From: a virus | DNA: 39,894 bases | Reading direction: 5' to 3' (one strand) | Virus record (IMG/VR): IMGVR_UViG_3300013772_000031 | Coordinates: 1-39,894 of that record | Shown here: positions 1-7,529 of the stretch, piece by piece | How positions within the stretch are numbered: position 1 is the stretch's first letter | Layout of the letters: each line of letters begins with the position of its first letter | Translations under genes and position numbers: made by a program | Notes under the pieces: model-generated | Told to the model about the DNA's origin: nothing | The model's input: only the letters and a program-made list of their open reading frames with translations | The model's database searches: none

Positions 1-599
1 CCCGATATAGACATAGATGATATTAAGTTTTCCGGCGCTGATAGCATTGGCGGCTACAATTGGAGTTTTAACACTGGACAGGAAGATGTGCTATTAATAT
101 GCAACATGATCAAGAAGATCAAAAAACGTACTAAAATTGTAGATTGTGCTGACAATAAAACGCGCACAGAGAAAGAATATAAAGCATTTGTAGAAGAATG
201 GTACAAGTCAGGTAAGACGGAACAGGTACCTGCAATAGTGAATAGCCGATGGACTAATCTAGAGACAGTTTGCCAGTATGTATTCATCGAGAACAAAGTG
301 CTTGAGTATCGAGTTACTGATTATAACAACTTAAATATCATCTTTGCTGATGGTGACTCAATTGATCTTTATGAAAACGGCAAAGGTTCAGTAAAAGAAT
401 TCAATAGACCATTTGTCTATAACACTAAAGGCGCTCAGCAATTAAAGAATCTTGGACTGCAAGCTCTAGCTAACTATCTTGAGTCTATCTGTCAGCACAA
501 ATTCATTGTAATGAAGGAAGCTATACCAGAGGAAGCGGAATATGTACGTGCTCTGACGGAGACACAAAAGAGCAATGTTATTGTCGTCAATAGTATGAT
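1..599 (+). repeat. Left copy of the 599-bp end overlap (allele A)
   Basis: It aligns without gaps to 39296-39894 at a constant offset of 39,295. Bases 1-77 and 523-599 are identical between copies. Bases 78-522 carry about 80 substitutions, many at third codon positions. This looks like an assembly overlap through a variable site, not a biological terminal repeat. Confidence 0.93.
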
Positions 600-1530
600 G
601 GACAATGACCCCAACAAGATGATACCTAACCCCATTATTCCCTTGCAGCCCCAATCATGTCCTCCTGAAGTTTCTCAAACTATAGGGATGGCGGATCAAA
701 TTATCCAAAATGAGTTAGGTTCATTTGATGCGGCATTAGGGATTAATAACAATCAACTGTCCGGTATTGCGATTGTTGAAGCTGCAACACAATCGCAGGC
801 GGCAGCTATGCCATACGTTGTCAACTATATGGCAGCGTTAAATCAAGCGGCGGTAATTATCCTAGACTTGATTCCAAAGTATTATAAAACGCCGATGACG
901 GTTCCCGTGATAGACAAAGAAGGTAGGCGTAGTTTTCAGCGCATCAATGATCAGCAAGATCCGAATAGCATTAGCATGGATTACGATCCTGAGTCGTTGA
1001 ACATACGTGTAACTGCTGGTGTGAACTTTGCGATACAGAAAGCTAGAGCACTGCAACAAATCATAGCTCTATGCCAAGCTTCACCAGGGTTTGCTAAGTT
1101 TATGGAAATGAAGGGGCTTAAGGTATTAGTAGACAATATTGAGATTCGCGGCGCTGATATTCTCAAGGAATTAGCTGAACAATATCTCGAAGAAGTTAAG
1201 CAACAGCAAGCGCAAATGCAGCAACAACAGCAAGCTATGATGCAAAATGATCCTAAAATGCTAGATATTAAGACTAAGCAATTTAAGGCGGTTGCTGATG
1301 CTAAACTTGAAGAGAAACAATTGCAGCTTGACGAACTCAAACTCAGACTTGATGGCGAAGTTGCGCAAGCTCAGCATGATGCGGCAATTGCAAGGGCTGA
1401 GGCTGAAGAGTTTAGGGCACAGGCAGATATACAAATTCGACGTGAAGAAATGCAGCATAAGCATGCCAAAGAAGTAGTGGAGATAGTGCATAAAGTGCAT
1501 GAGTCGCATAACAATATGGAGAAAAAGTAA
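1..1530 (+). CDS. Portal protein, C-terminal part (gene continues across the contig join)
   Basis: This is residues 193-701 of the portal whose start lies at 38720; the reading frame is open from base 1 and agrees with the copy at the right end. The portal is the dodecameric ring at the capsid vertex through which DNA enters and leaves. The inferred full length of 701 aa is close to the P22 portal (about 725 aa). The C-terminal third is charged, helical and glutamine-rich (QQQAQMQQQQQAMMQ), compatible with the P22 barrel helix. Bases 78-522 differ from the right-end copy by about 80 substitutions and roughly eight amino acids, so this is one of two alleles. The stop overlaps the next start as TAATG. 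Confidence 0.88.
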   Translation, partial: PDIDIDDIKFSGADSIGGYNWSFNTGQEDVLLICNMIKKIKKRTKIVDCADNKTRTEKEYKAFVEEWYKSGKTEQVPAIVNSRWTNLETVCQYVFIENKVLEYRVTDYNNLNIIFADGDSIDLYENGKGSVKEFNRPFVYNTKGAQQLKNLGLQALANYLESICQHKFIVMKEAIPEEAEYVRALTETQKSNVIVVNSMMDNDPNKMIPNPIIPLQPQSCPPEVSQTIGMADQIIQNELGSFDAALGINNNQLSGIAIVEAATQSQAAAMPYVVNYMAALNQAAVIILDLIPKYYKTPMTVPVIDKEGRRSFQRINDQQDPNSISMDYDPESLNIRVTAGVNFAIQKARALQQIIALCQASPGFAKFMEMKGLKVLVDNIEIRGADILKELAEQYLEEVKQQQAQMQQQQQAMMQNDPKMLDIKTKQFKAVADAKLEEKQLQLDELKLRLDGEVAQAQHDAAIARAEAEEFRAQADIQIRREEMQHKHAKEVVEIVHKVHESHNNMEKK

Positions 1531-1811
1531 TGCTAGAAGATACACTTTCATTTTCGTCAGCATTAAGATATTTAAAAGATGGGAATAAATTAGCGCGAAA
1601 AGGATGGAATGGAAAAGATATGTTTTTGTATCTAGTTCCTGGCTCAAGATTTATTGTAAATCGCGCTCCACTTAATGCTATATATCCGGAAGGTACTGAA
1701 ATTGATTATCATGCTCATATCGATATGAAAACGGCACAAGGTTATTGTGTTCCATGGCTGGCTTCTCAAGCTGATTTATTAAGTGATGACTGGGTAATAG
1801 TTAAATCATAA
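1530..1811 (+). CDS. Tad2-like Thoeris anti-defence protein (DUF2829)
   Basis: The 93-aa protein has the whole DUF2829 pattern: an N-terminal helix SALRYLKDGNKLARKGWNGKD, then MFLYLVPGSRF, then AHIDMKTAQGYCVPWLASQADLLSDDWVIV. Characterised members (Tad2) are small cytoplasmic proteins that bind cyclic-nucleotide signals such as gcADPR made by Thoeris TIR proteins, and so block abortive defence. The length is typical. The start overlaps the portal stop (TAATG), so it is probably translationally coupled inside the structural operon, an unexpected place for an early-acting anti-defence gene. Family assignment is confident by eye; ligand and activity are inferred from the family. Confidence 0.85.
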   Translation: MLEDTLSFSSALRYLKDGNKLARKGWNGKDMFLYLVPGSRFIVNRAPLNAIYPEGTEIDYHAHIDMKTAQGYCVPWLASQADLLSDDWVIVKS

Positions 1812-1821
1812 GGGGTTAATA

Positions 1822-2112
1822 ATGACAAAGGCAAAAGTAGCAAAGAAGCCTAAGACGAGTGCTAAGGCAGCACCAAAGACAGCGCCAGGGGCAAAGACTG
1901 CTACAGCTACAAAAACGGCCACTGCAACAAAGACAGCAACAGCTACTAAAACATCTACTGATGCTTATACTCAAGGCAATATCACTGTGACCGGCGGCGC
2001 AGGAAAGGGAGCTACTAGTGTGACAATCGCACTTCCCGGTGGATCACTTGCAAATAATGCAAAAAAACCAATTAAATCAAAAGAAGCTACTGGCAAGGGA
2101 GGAAAGAAATAA
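1822..2112 (+). CDS. Low-complexity Lys/Ala/Thr-rich protein
   Basis: This is a 96-aa basic protein. Residues 1-50 are almost entirely Lys, Ala, Thr and Pro, with three consecutive ATATKT-type repeats encoded by imperfect 18-base DNA repeats near 1900-1951. The C-terminal half has a glycine-rich segment (TVTGGAGKGATSVTIALPGG) and a lysine tail. No known domain was recognised. The composition suggests nucleic-acid or capsid-interior binding, but this is a guess. An AAGGGG-type ribosome binding site precedes the ATG, 10 bases after the Tad2-like gene. Confidence 0.6.
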   Translation: MTKAKVAKKPKTSAKAAPKTAPGAKTATATKTATATKTATATKTSTDAYTQGNITVTGGAGKGATSVTIALPGGSLANNAKKPIKSKEATGKGGKK

Positions 2113-2113
2113 T

Positions 2114-2227
2114 ATGAAAAAAGCTAAAGAAGAAACAAAGAAGATGGAAAAGGTAGAGAAGAAAATGGAAAAAAAAGACAAGAAGCAGGATGCTGCTATG
2201 TGTAAAAAGAGTAAAGGTAAGAAGTAA
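2114..2227 (+). CDS. 37-aa lysine-rich micro-protein
   Basis: The ORF encodes 37 aa, about half Lys/Glu in alternating clusters (KKMEKVEKKMEKKDKK), predicted as one charged helix. The chosen ATG lies two bases after the previous stop and behind GGAAAG. Its stop overlaps the next start (TAATG), which supports real translation. A longer in-frame reading from 2039 would overlap the preceding gene and is less likely. Function unknown. Confidence 0.5.
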   Translation: MKKAKEETKKMEKVEKKMEKKDKKQDAAMCKKSKGKK

Positions 2228-2529
2228 TGACAATACGTTATAACTTAGAGAAAACAGTCGTGCGCAATATATTAATTGCGATGAACTACGTTGATAATGC
2301 ATTTATGGCAATAGAGTTATGCTTAAAAGAAGAGTTTAATTTAGAAAGTGAGAGAAACGATTTGTATACTTATGGATTGACTGATGCGCACATTCATAAA
2401 GCAAAGTTATTAGGTGTGAAAAAAGCATTGAAATGTATTACTGGCAATCTTAAATATAAAGATGCGGGTAAGCATGAAAAACAAATAGAGGAAAATATTC
2501 CGCTAAACGTCTATCCCAACATTATTTAA
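2227..2529 (+). CDS. Hypothetical 100-aa protein in structural operon
   Basis: This is a soluble, mixed-charge, mainly helical protein (LEKTVVRNILIAMNYVDNAFMAIELCLKEEF...) with no motif I recognise. The start overlaps the previous stop (TAATG). It lies between the portal/Tad2 block and a putative virion surface protein, so it may be a minor morphogenesis factor; this rests on position only. Confidence 0.65.
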   Translation: MTIRYNLEKTVVRNILIAMNYVDNAFMAIELCLKEEFNLESERNDLYTYGLTDAHIHKAKLLGVKKALKCITGNLKYKDAGKHEKQIEENIPLNVYPNII

Positions 2530-2544
2530 CAAAAGGAATTTGTT

Positions 2545-3405
2545 ATGCCAATTTTACAATTAACAACAGACTTTGCAGGACAAGTAGGTATTCAACCACG
2601 TTTAGTGCGTCTATTATCCTCTGATACTTATTCAACTATTACAGCACCTGGGTATGTTAGCGGTGTGTCGGGTATGGGTGTTGTATTAGAACCTACTGAC
2701 TTTGTATTTGCATCATATGATGGCGGGTTTGGTTCATTCAATCCTGTGTTTTCCGGTTCTACTGTTACTTTAGTTGCAACACCGGTTGCTAATGAACCAA
2801 GCGCTGAGGTTATCCTTAATACCTCTGTTAATGGTCAAACCATTACCTCGCCTAATGCCTCTGCAACACCTGGGACATTACGTGCTATTCGTGGTTTAGT
2901 TACAGATTCAATTGCAGTTATAACTTCTGGAAATCTAGTTGGTGTACGTGGTGAAGCTGATATCGTTGGTGCATCTGGTGGCTTCGTATATGGTGTACAA
3001 GGCAAAGTTATTCCTACTGGTACGATCTCAGGTTCAGTATGGGTAGCTGGTGTATTTGGTCAATTCGATCTTTCCTCAGCAACTGTTACAACAGGACAAT
3101 TAGCGTGTATCTGGGGTGACATGGGTGTAACTGCAACATCTGGCACATATGCAGGCTTACGTGGTATTGCCATGACTAATACGACAGCAGCTATCTGCAA
3201 TGCACAAGTATATTTATATGGTGGTGCTACCAATTTCCTAGAATTAGTTGATAACAATGGTGTAGTAGGTGCCACTTATTTCGTAGCGGCTGGTACGTCA
3301 GGTGGTTCAGCAGGTGATGCAGCACATTGCGCAGCATCTAAAGTATTAAAAATTACGGTTAATGGGGTAGATTACTGGTTACCTTTGTTTGCATCAAATA
3401 GTTAA
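2545..3405 (+). CDS. Putative virion decoration protein
   Basis: This 286-aa protein is rich in Gly, Ala, Thr, Ser and Val with almost no long helices, and has alternating hydrophobic strands typical of beta-rich phage surface proteins (GVRGEADIVGASGGFVYGVQGKV, AGLRGIAMTNTTAAICNAQVYLYGGATNFLEL). The C-terminus is hydrophobic and aromatic (VNGVDYWLPLFAS). An AAGGAA ribosome binding site precedes the ATG. It sits upstream of scaffold and coat, where head decoration or fibre-like proteins can occur. The structural role is inferred from composition and position. Confidence 0.6.
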   Translation: MPILQLTTDFAGQVGIQPRLVRLLSSDTYSTITAPGYVSGVSGMGVVLEPTDFVFASYDGGFGSFNPVFSGSTVTLVATPVANEPSAEVILNTSVNGQTITSPNASATPGTLRAIRGLVTDSIAVITSGNLVGVRGEADIVGASGGFVYGVQGKVIPTGTISGSVWVAGVFGQFDLSSATVTTGQLACIWGDMGVTATSGTYAGLRGIAMTNTTAAICNAQVYLYGGATNFLELVDNNGVVGATYFVAAGTSGGSAGDAAHCAASKVLKITVNGVDYWLPLFASNS

Positions 3406-3417
3406 TGGAGAGTTTGA

Positions 3418-3702
3418 ATGTTAGTAGCAGATTTAACAGCTAGATTAAATGATATAAAAGCAGAAATGGATACAAATAGAACACTTGCTCAGCAACATGG
3501 GCAAGCTGTTACCCAGCTTAATGCTAATTACAATGCGCTAGAGGGTGCAAAGCAAGAGACATTAAATTGGTTGCAGAAAATTGAAGAGGCGGCGAAGGCA
3601 GTAGAAACGGTAGCGGCAGTTACGGGCCATCCTGCGGTCGCTACAATTGCTGGTGCTGTGGAATCATTGACAGAATTAGTCGATGAATTAACAGCTAAAT
3701 AA
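3418..3702 (+). CDS. Coiled-coil hypothetical protein
   Basis: The 94-aa protein begins with a heptad-like stretch (ADLTARLNDIKAEMDTNRTLAQQHGQAVTQLNANYNALEG) and ends in an Ala/Val-rich helix (VETVAAVTGHPAVATIAGAVESLTELVDEL). A GGAG ribosome binding site lies 5-8 bases before the ATG. It follows the putative decoration protein by 12 bases. Function unknown; a short structural or accessory coiled coil is plausible. Confidence 0.6.
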   Translation: MLVADLTARLNDIKAEMDTNRTLAQQHGQAVTQLNANYNALEGAKQETLNWLQKIEEAAKAVETVAAVTGHPAVATIAGAVESLTELVDELTAK

Positions 3703-3844
3703 ATAGGCAGCTATTCCTATTGTAATGAGGTTGTGGTTAAATATTCATTAGGTTATTGAACCGTATAATCAATCGAGGATCGCACGTTACGCGAAGGCTT
3801 TATTACCGTGACACGGGTTATCAGTCAGTAGAGGAATTGGTTAA
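3703..3844 (+). promoter_or_regulatory. Intergenic region before scaffold/coat: TATAAT box and small palindromes
   Basis: These 142 bases hold no gene. Visible are a 6-bp stem (AATAGG 3702-3707, CCTATT 3716-3721), a perfect TATAAT at 3764-3769 without a good -35, and the DNA palindrome CCGTG-A-CACGG at 3806-3816. A promoter boosting scaffold and coat is possible but weakly supported. Confidence 0.3.
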
Positions 3845-4573
3845 ATGACAGATGAAGTAATTGAAAGTGGTGTACAAGATCAAACTGGAACGCAAGATGT
3901 AGGGACACAAACTACGGCACCTGCTCAGCAAGCAACATCAAATGCTGACATGGTGAGTAAATCACGTGTAGCAGAGATTGTTTTAGAACAACGACGTTTG
4001 GCAGCTGATAAAGCTTATGAGCGCGGTGTTCAAGAAACTACACAGAAGTCTCAACAACAAGCGTCTAGCATGGGTGGAATGGCTCAGCGCAGCGATGAAG
4101 ATTTACGTCGCATGATGCAAGAGGAATTCCAGGCTCAGCATGGCAGGTTGCAGGACGAGTTTAGAAAGCAAGAAGTCCAGCAACAAGTTGATAAGTTGAC
4201 CAATGATTATGTTGGCAAGCTTAATGCTAGCAAGGATAGATACCCTGATCTTATGAAGCGTCAAGATGAGTTAGCTGATATCGTTGATTTGATACCTTTT
4301 ATCAACGAGAGTGACGAAGCGGCAGGGATTACACAACATTTGCTAGACAATGGTCACAATGTTGCAAGTCTCATGGTGCTACAACACAAATCACCTAACA
4401 TGTTAAGACGAGAACTTCAAAAATTAGCAGCATCAATCAAGAATAACGATGATGCAGTTAATAGACCACGTGCCAATGAACCACTGTATCAGCCAACTCC
4501 CTCGACATACACGATGGATAGTGGCAGTGATTCGATTGAAGGCCTTAAGAAACAATCTTACCTTAGAGGGTAA
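3845..4573 (+). CDS. Scaffolding protein (P22 gp8-like role)
   Basis: This 242-aa, highly charged, glutamine-rich and mostly helical protein lies directly upstream of the coat gene, the usual position of scaffold. It begins with a disordered Thr/Gln-rich acidic segment (DQTGTQDVGTQTTAPAQQ), continues with a long coiled coil (EEFQAQHGRLQDEFRKQEVQQQVDKLTNDYVGKL) and ends with a short basic tail (EGLKKQSYLRG), as expected for coat binding by scaffold C-termini. It is shorter than P22 gp8 (303 aa). It would guide procapsid assembly and leave before packaging. Call rests on position and architecture. Confidence 0.75.
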   Translation: MTDEVIESGVQDQTGTQDVGTQTTAPAQQATSNADMVSKSRVAEIVLEQRRLAADKAYERGVQETTQKSQQQASSMGGMAQRSDEDLRRMMQEEFQAQHGRLQDEFRKQEVQQQVDKLTNDYVGKLNASKDRYPDLMKRQDELADIVDLIPFINESDEAAGITQHLLDNGHNVASLMVLQHKSPNMLRRELQKLAASIKNNDDAVNRPRANEPLYQPTPSTYTMDSGSDSIEGLKKQSYLRG

Positions 4574-4649
4574 GTAAAGACTAAAGGACTAGTCGTAACA
4601 TAGTAAAAGCCACTGTCTCTTGATTAATTCTGAGAGCGGAGATTTTATT

Positions 4650-5975
4650 ATGTTACCGACAAATATTTTAAAACAGGTCATCACATACAATGACTCTGGT
4701 TTAGCTTATCTAGAAAATTTAAACGTTGGCATCCATCTAGCTAACAAGAAATTCCAAAACTTCGAAAACGTTGAGAAGAACTTAGGCGATACTGTTCAAT
4801 TTGACGTCCCACCTCGTGCTATTGCAATGAATGGCTTAGTTGCATCATTCCAATCTGCACAACAAAGATTCGGTACACTTACTTGCGATCAAGCAGCTAA
4901 CTCCTCTATGGCGTTTAGTGCGCAACAATTCGTATTTAACGTACGCGACTATATGGAAAAATTCGGTATGGCACGAGTCGAAGAACTCTCTGCTAAGATC
5001 GAGAAGAGTGTATTACGCAATATCGATTCTTCAGTACCTGTCATGGTTGTAGACTCTGATGGTCAATCTGTACCAACTGGTGCATTACATACTGATTCCG
5101 GCCCATATCGCTTCTATGGAGACGGTGTTACACCTATCAATAGCTTCCAGCAATTAGCTTCTATGTTGGCCTTAAACGCTGAATATGGCATGCCTAATGG
5201 CTCACCTGAGGTTATTCTGCCTAACTTAGCAATTCCTGGCATCGTAGGTTCTGGTCTTAATCAATTCGTTAATGATCGTAACGAAATGTTAGCTAACTCT
5301 TGGGATCTTGGTACTTACAAAGGCTCTAATGCTCGCTACTATCGTTCTAATTTATTGCCAATTCATTATGCTGGTACCATTGGTAATGATGCATTAACGC
5401 TTACTGTTATTAATACTGACGATCCTACAGGCGCTAACATCAACAACATTACTTTCTCCGGTGCCAACGTTTCTGATTCTGGGTCCGCTAACTCTGGCGA
5501 TTTAGGACAGTTTGTTGATGGTGTGGCAACATTTCGCGATATGCGTTATTTGACCTGGACGGGACACGAAGAATGTGGATGTCCTGTGCAAGTACGTGTA
5601 TTAGCCTCTGCGGGTTCCGATGGTTCTGGACATATTACACTTAATATTTTCCCACCATTATCTAATGTGATTGGACCTAACCAAAATCTTAATCAAAACA
5701 TCGTTGCTGGCATGAAGTTTAAACTTTTGCCTGATCATCGATGCGGTGCGGTCATTAACGGTAAAGCGTTCTATCTTGCTATGCCTAAACTACCTGACGA
5801 AGTTCCATTCCCAACGGGTACTAAGACCAACAAATCAACTGGTGCATCGATTCGCTTGTACTACGGTACATTGTTCGGCAAGAACACTCGCGGCTTGATC
5901 AACGATGCAATTTGGGGTTCATACATGCAGCCTGAATACATCATGCGCATTGCATTCCCATTAACATTTGCATAA
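4650..5975 (+). CDS. Major coat protein (P22-type, HK97 fold)
   Basis: The protein is 441 aa from the ATG at 4650, which has GGAG about 9 bases upstream; an in-frame ATT at 4620 is not a likely start. Length matches P22 coat (430 aa). It follows scaffold, and its N-terminal part (SGLAYLENLNVGIHLANKKFQNFENVEKNLGDTVQFDVPPR) resembles the arm of P22-like coats. A Gly/Asn/Asp-rich middle (about residues 245-340) may be the inserted domain. The C-terminal region (FGKNTRGLINDAIWGSYMQPEYIMRIAFP) is hydrophobic and ordered. Codons are cleaner than in surrounding genes, compatible with high expression. Confidence 0.85.
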   Translation: MLPTNILKQVITYNDSGLAYLENLNVGIHLANKKFQNFENVEKNLGDTVQFDVPPRAIAMNGLVASFQSAQQRFGTLTCDQAANSSMAFSAQQFVFNVRDYMEKFGMARVEELSAKIEKSVLRNIDSSVPVMVVDSDGQSVPTGALHTDSGPYRFYGDGVTPINSFQQLASMLALNAEYGMPNGSPEVILPNLAIPGIVGSGLNQFVNDRNEMLANSWDLGTYKGSNARYYRSNLLPIHYAGTIGNDALTLTVINTDDPTGANINNITFSGANVSDSGSANSGDLGQFVDGVATFRDMRYLTWTGHEECGCPVQVRVLASAGSDGSGHITLNIFPPLSNVIGPNQNLNQNIVAGMKFKLLPDHRCGAVINGKAFYLAMPKLPDEVPFPTGTKTNKSTGASIRLYYGTLFGKNTRGLINDAIWGSYMQPEYIMRIAFPLTFA

Positions 5976-5988
5976 TTGAGGTGACACT

Positions 5989-6771
5989 ATGTCAGCATTA
6001 CAACCGATTTATAATAAAGCAATTCTTTACAAGCAAGGTTTAAACGTTTCAGTCGCAAGCAATACGACATTAAGCGTAGCGTCAGGATTGGCACGTACCA
6101 TTAATGACAATATGGATATTAACTTAGGTGATTTCTTTGGTGCTAAAACATCAACTGTACTTAATACTGGATTCGTTGGCTTAAATGGTATTGATACTGG
6201 TATTTTAGCAGCTAGCAAAGTCTACGCAGTTTATTTAATCGCTGATCAAGCGGGTTATAATGCCTCTGGATTATTGCTATCACTTAATACCTCGAATACT
6301 CCGGTTATGCCTATTGGTCAATTTCCTTCTGGATATAATGTTATTCGTCGTATTGGTTGGGCAGTGACTGATTCTTCGGTGCATTTCTCTGCGATGACGA
6401 CATCGGGGTCAGCTAATACGGTTATCTATACCTTAGATACTCCGTTGTTAGTCCTGAATGCCGGAACATCCGCAACGCAGGCCGTTGTAGGCTTGGGTGC
6501 CGCTGTTCCTGCTGTAGCTGGTATTCCAGTTATGCTTTCTGGTGACTTCTTGTCTGATGCTGCATCTAAAACCGCAAAAATAAGTACATCTGGTGGAACT
6601 ATTGCAAACACTAGATTTGTTCTTAATTCGCAAGTTGCGGCTGTTCATCTCATGCAGGATTTTCTGATACCTGCTACGTTGATTGCTGGCGTTCCATCGG
6701 TGGATTACATTATTTCAGCAACTACCAGTACATTGAGCTTATACGTCAATGGATTCGTAGATTTACTGTAG
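5989..6771 (+). CDS. Putative head or tail structural protein
   Basis: This 260-aa protein is rich in Ala, Ser, Thr, Leu and Val, begins MSALQPIYNKAILYKQGLNV and looks beta-rich throughout (TVLNTGFVGLNGIDTGILAASKVYAVYLIAD). It has no catalytic motif. A GAGGTGAC ribosome binding site precedes the start. It lies between coat and the gp4-like adaptor, a usual place for decoration or minor capsid proteins. The exact role is unknown. Confidence 0.6.
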   Translation: MSALQPIYNKAILYKQGLNVSVASNTTLSVASGLARTINDNMDINLGDFFGAKTSTVLNTGFVGLNGIDTGILAASKVYAVYLIADQAGYNASGLLLSLNTSNTPVMPIGQFPSGYNVIRRIGWAVTDSSVHFSAMTTSGSANTVIYTLDTPLLVLNAGTSATQAVVGLGAAVPAVAGIPVMLSGDFLSDAASKTAKISTSGGTIANTRFVLNSQVAAVHLMQDFLIPATLIAGVPSVDYIISATTSTLSLYVNGFVDLL

Positions 6772-6779
6772 TTGTATTT

Positions 6780-6801
6780 AGGGGTAGGTCACTCTGCCCC
6801 T
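6780..6801 (+). terminator. Stem-loop between head genes and tail-joining genes
   Basis: AGGGGTAG (6780-6787) pairs with CTGCCCCT (6794-6801) in an 8-bp stem with one G-U pair and a 6-base loop. Only TTAT follows, so it is a poor intrinsic terminator. It may be an attenuator or RNA-processing site separating coat-level from tail-level expression. Confidence 0.5.
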
Positions 6802-6821
6802 TATCTACTTGAGGGCATCAT

Positions 6822-7529
6822 ATGGCGGCTTATACAGTTACTAAACTGATAACGAATGCGTATTTCCGTTCGGGTAGATTATCGCGTGATTTGCAAACAC
6901 CTTCAGGACAGCAAATATTTTCAGGTCTAGCTATGCTGAATAGTGTTATAGCGATGAAAGCGGTAAATGATCGATTAATTCCCTATTTTACTAATTACAC
7001 GCTTAATGCAATAGTTGGTCAGGAACAATATTTTATCCCTAATCTAATCTACATAGAAACTCTTACTTATAATTACAATACGATTCGTTTTTCTACTGAA
7101 CCAATGAGTCGCAGAGAATATCAAGGTTCGCCACGTGCTAATAATATTAAATCGTTAATGCAGGCGAACTATGTTGAACGTAGCAAAGGCGGTGCTGATT
7201 TATTCTTATATTTTTTACCTGATAGCACATACCCAATAAGTATATGGGGTAAATTTCGCTTATTACAAGTAGCATTGGGGCAAGATTTAACTGCCACACT
7301 AGATGAGTTTTATATTGAATATCTAGAATTGGCCACGGCTCAACTTATAGCTAATGATTCTAACATTACATTCCAACCACAAAATAAAGACAAACTAGAA
7401 GAGTATGAACATGAGCTACTAGATGTAAGCGCGCCTGATTTACGCACTAAGAAATGGAGTGCATTATCTGGACAACGTAGAGGCATTTACGGTCTAGCAA
7501 ATTTGAATGGCATCTGGGGGCCTTGTTAA
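6822..7529 (+). CDS. P22 gp4-like head-tail adaptor / DNA stabilisation protein
   Basis: This 235-aa protein has the features of P22_Tail-4 proteins: TVTKLITNAYFRSGRLSRDLQTPSGQQIFSGLAMLNSVI at the N-terminus, a beta-rich centre (YFIPNLIYIETLTYNY) and a helical region starting at LDEFYIEYLELATAQLIAND. P22 gp4 (166 aa) binds the portal first and starts tail assembly; this one has a longer C-terminal region. The ATG follows GAGGGC. Its stop overlaps the gp10-like start (TAATG), and the gp4-gp10 order is as in P22. Confidence 0.82.
   Translation: MAAYTVTKLITNAYFRSGRLSRDLQTPSGQQIFSGLAMLNSVIAMKAVNDRLIPYFTNYTLNAIVGQEQYFIPNLIYIETLTYNYNTIRFSTEPMSRREYQGSPRANNIKSLMQANYVERSKGGADLFLYFLPDSTYPISIWGKFRLLQVALGQDLTATLDEFYIEYLELATAQLIANDSNITFQPQNKDKLEEYEHELLDVSAPDLRTKKWSALSGQRRGIYGLANLNGIWGPC

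Noticed and set aside
981-1340. Antisense ORFs within the portal gene
   Set aside because: They are Cys/Ser-rich shadows opposite the Gln/Ala-rich portal coding strand, without ribosome binding sites or operon context.
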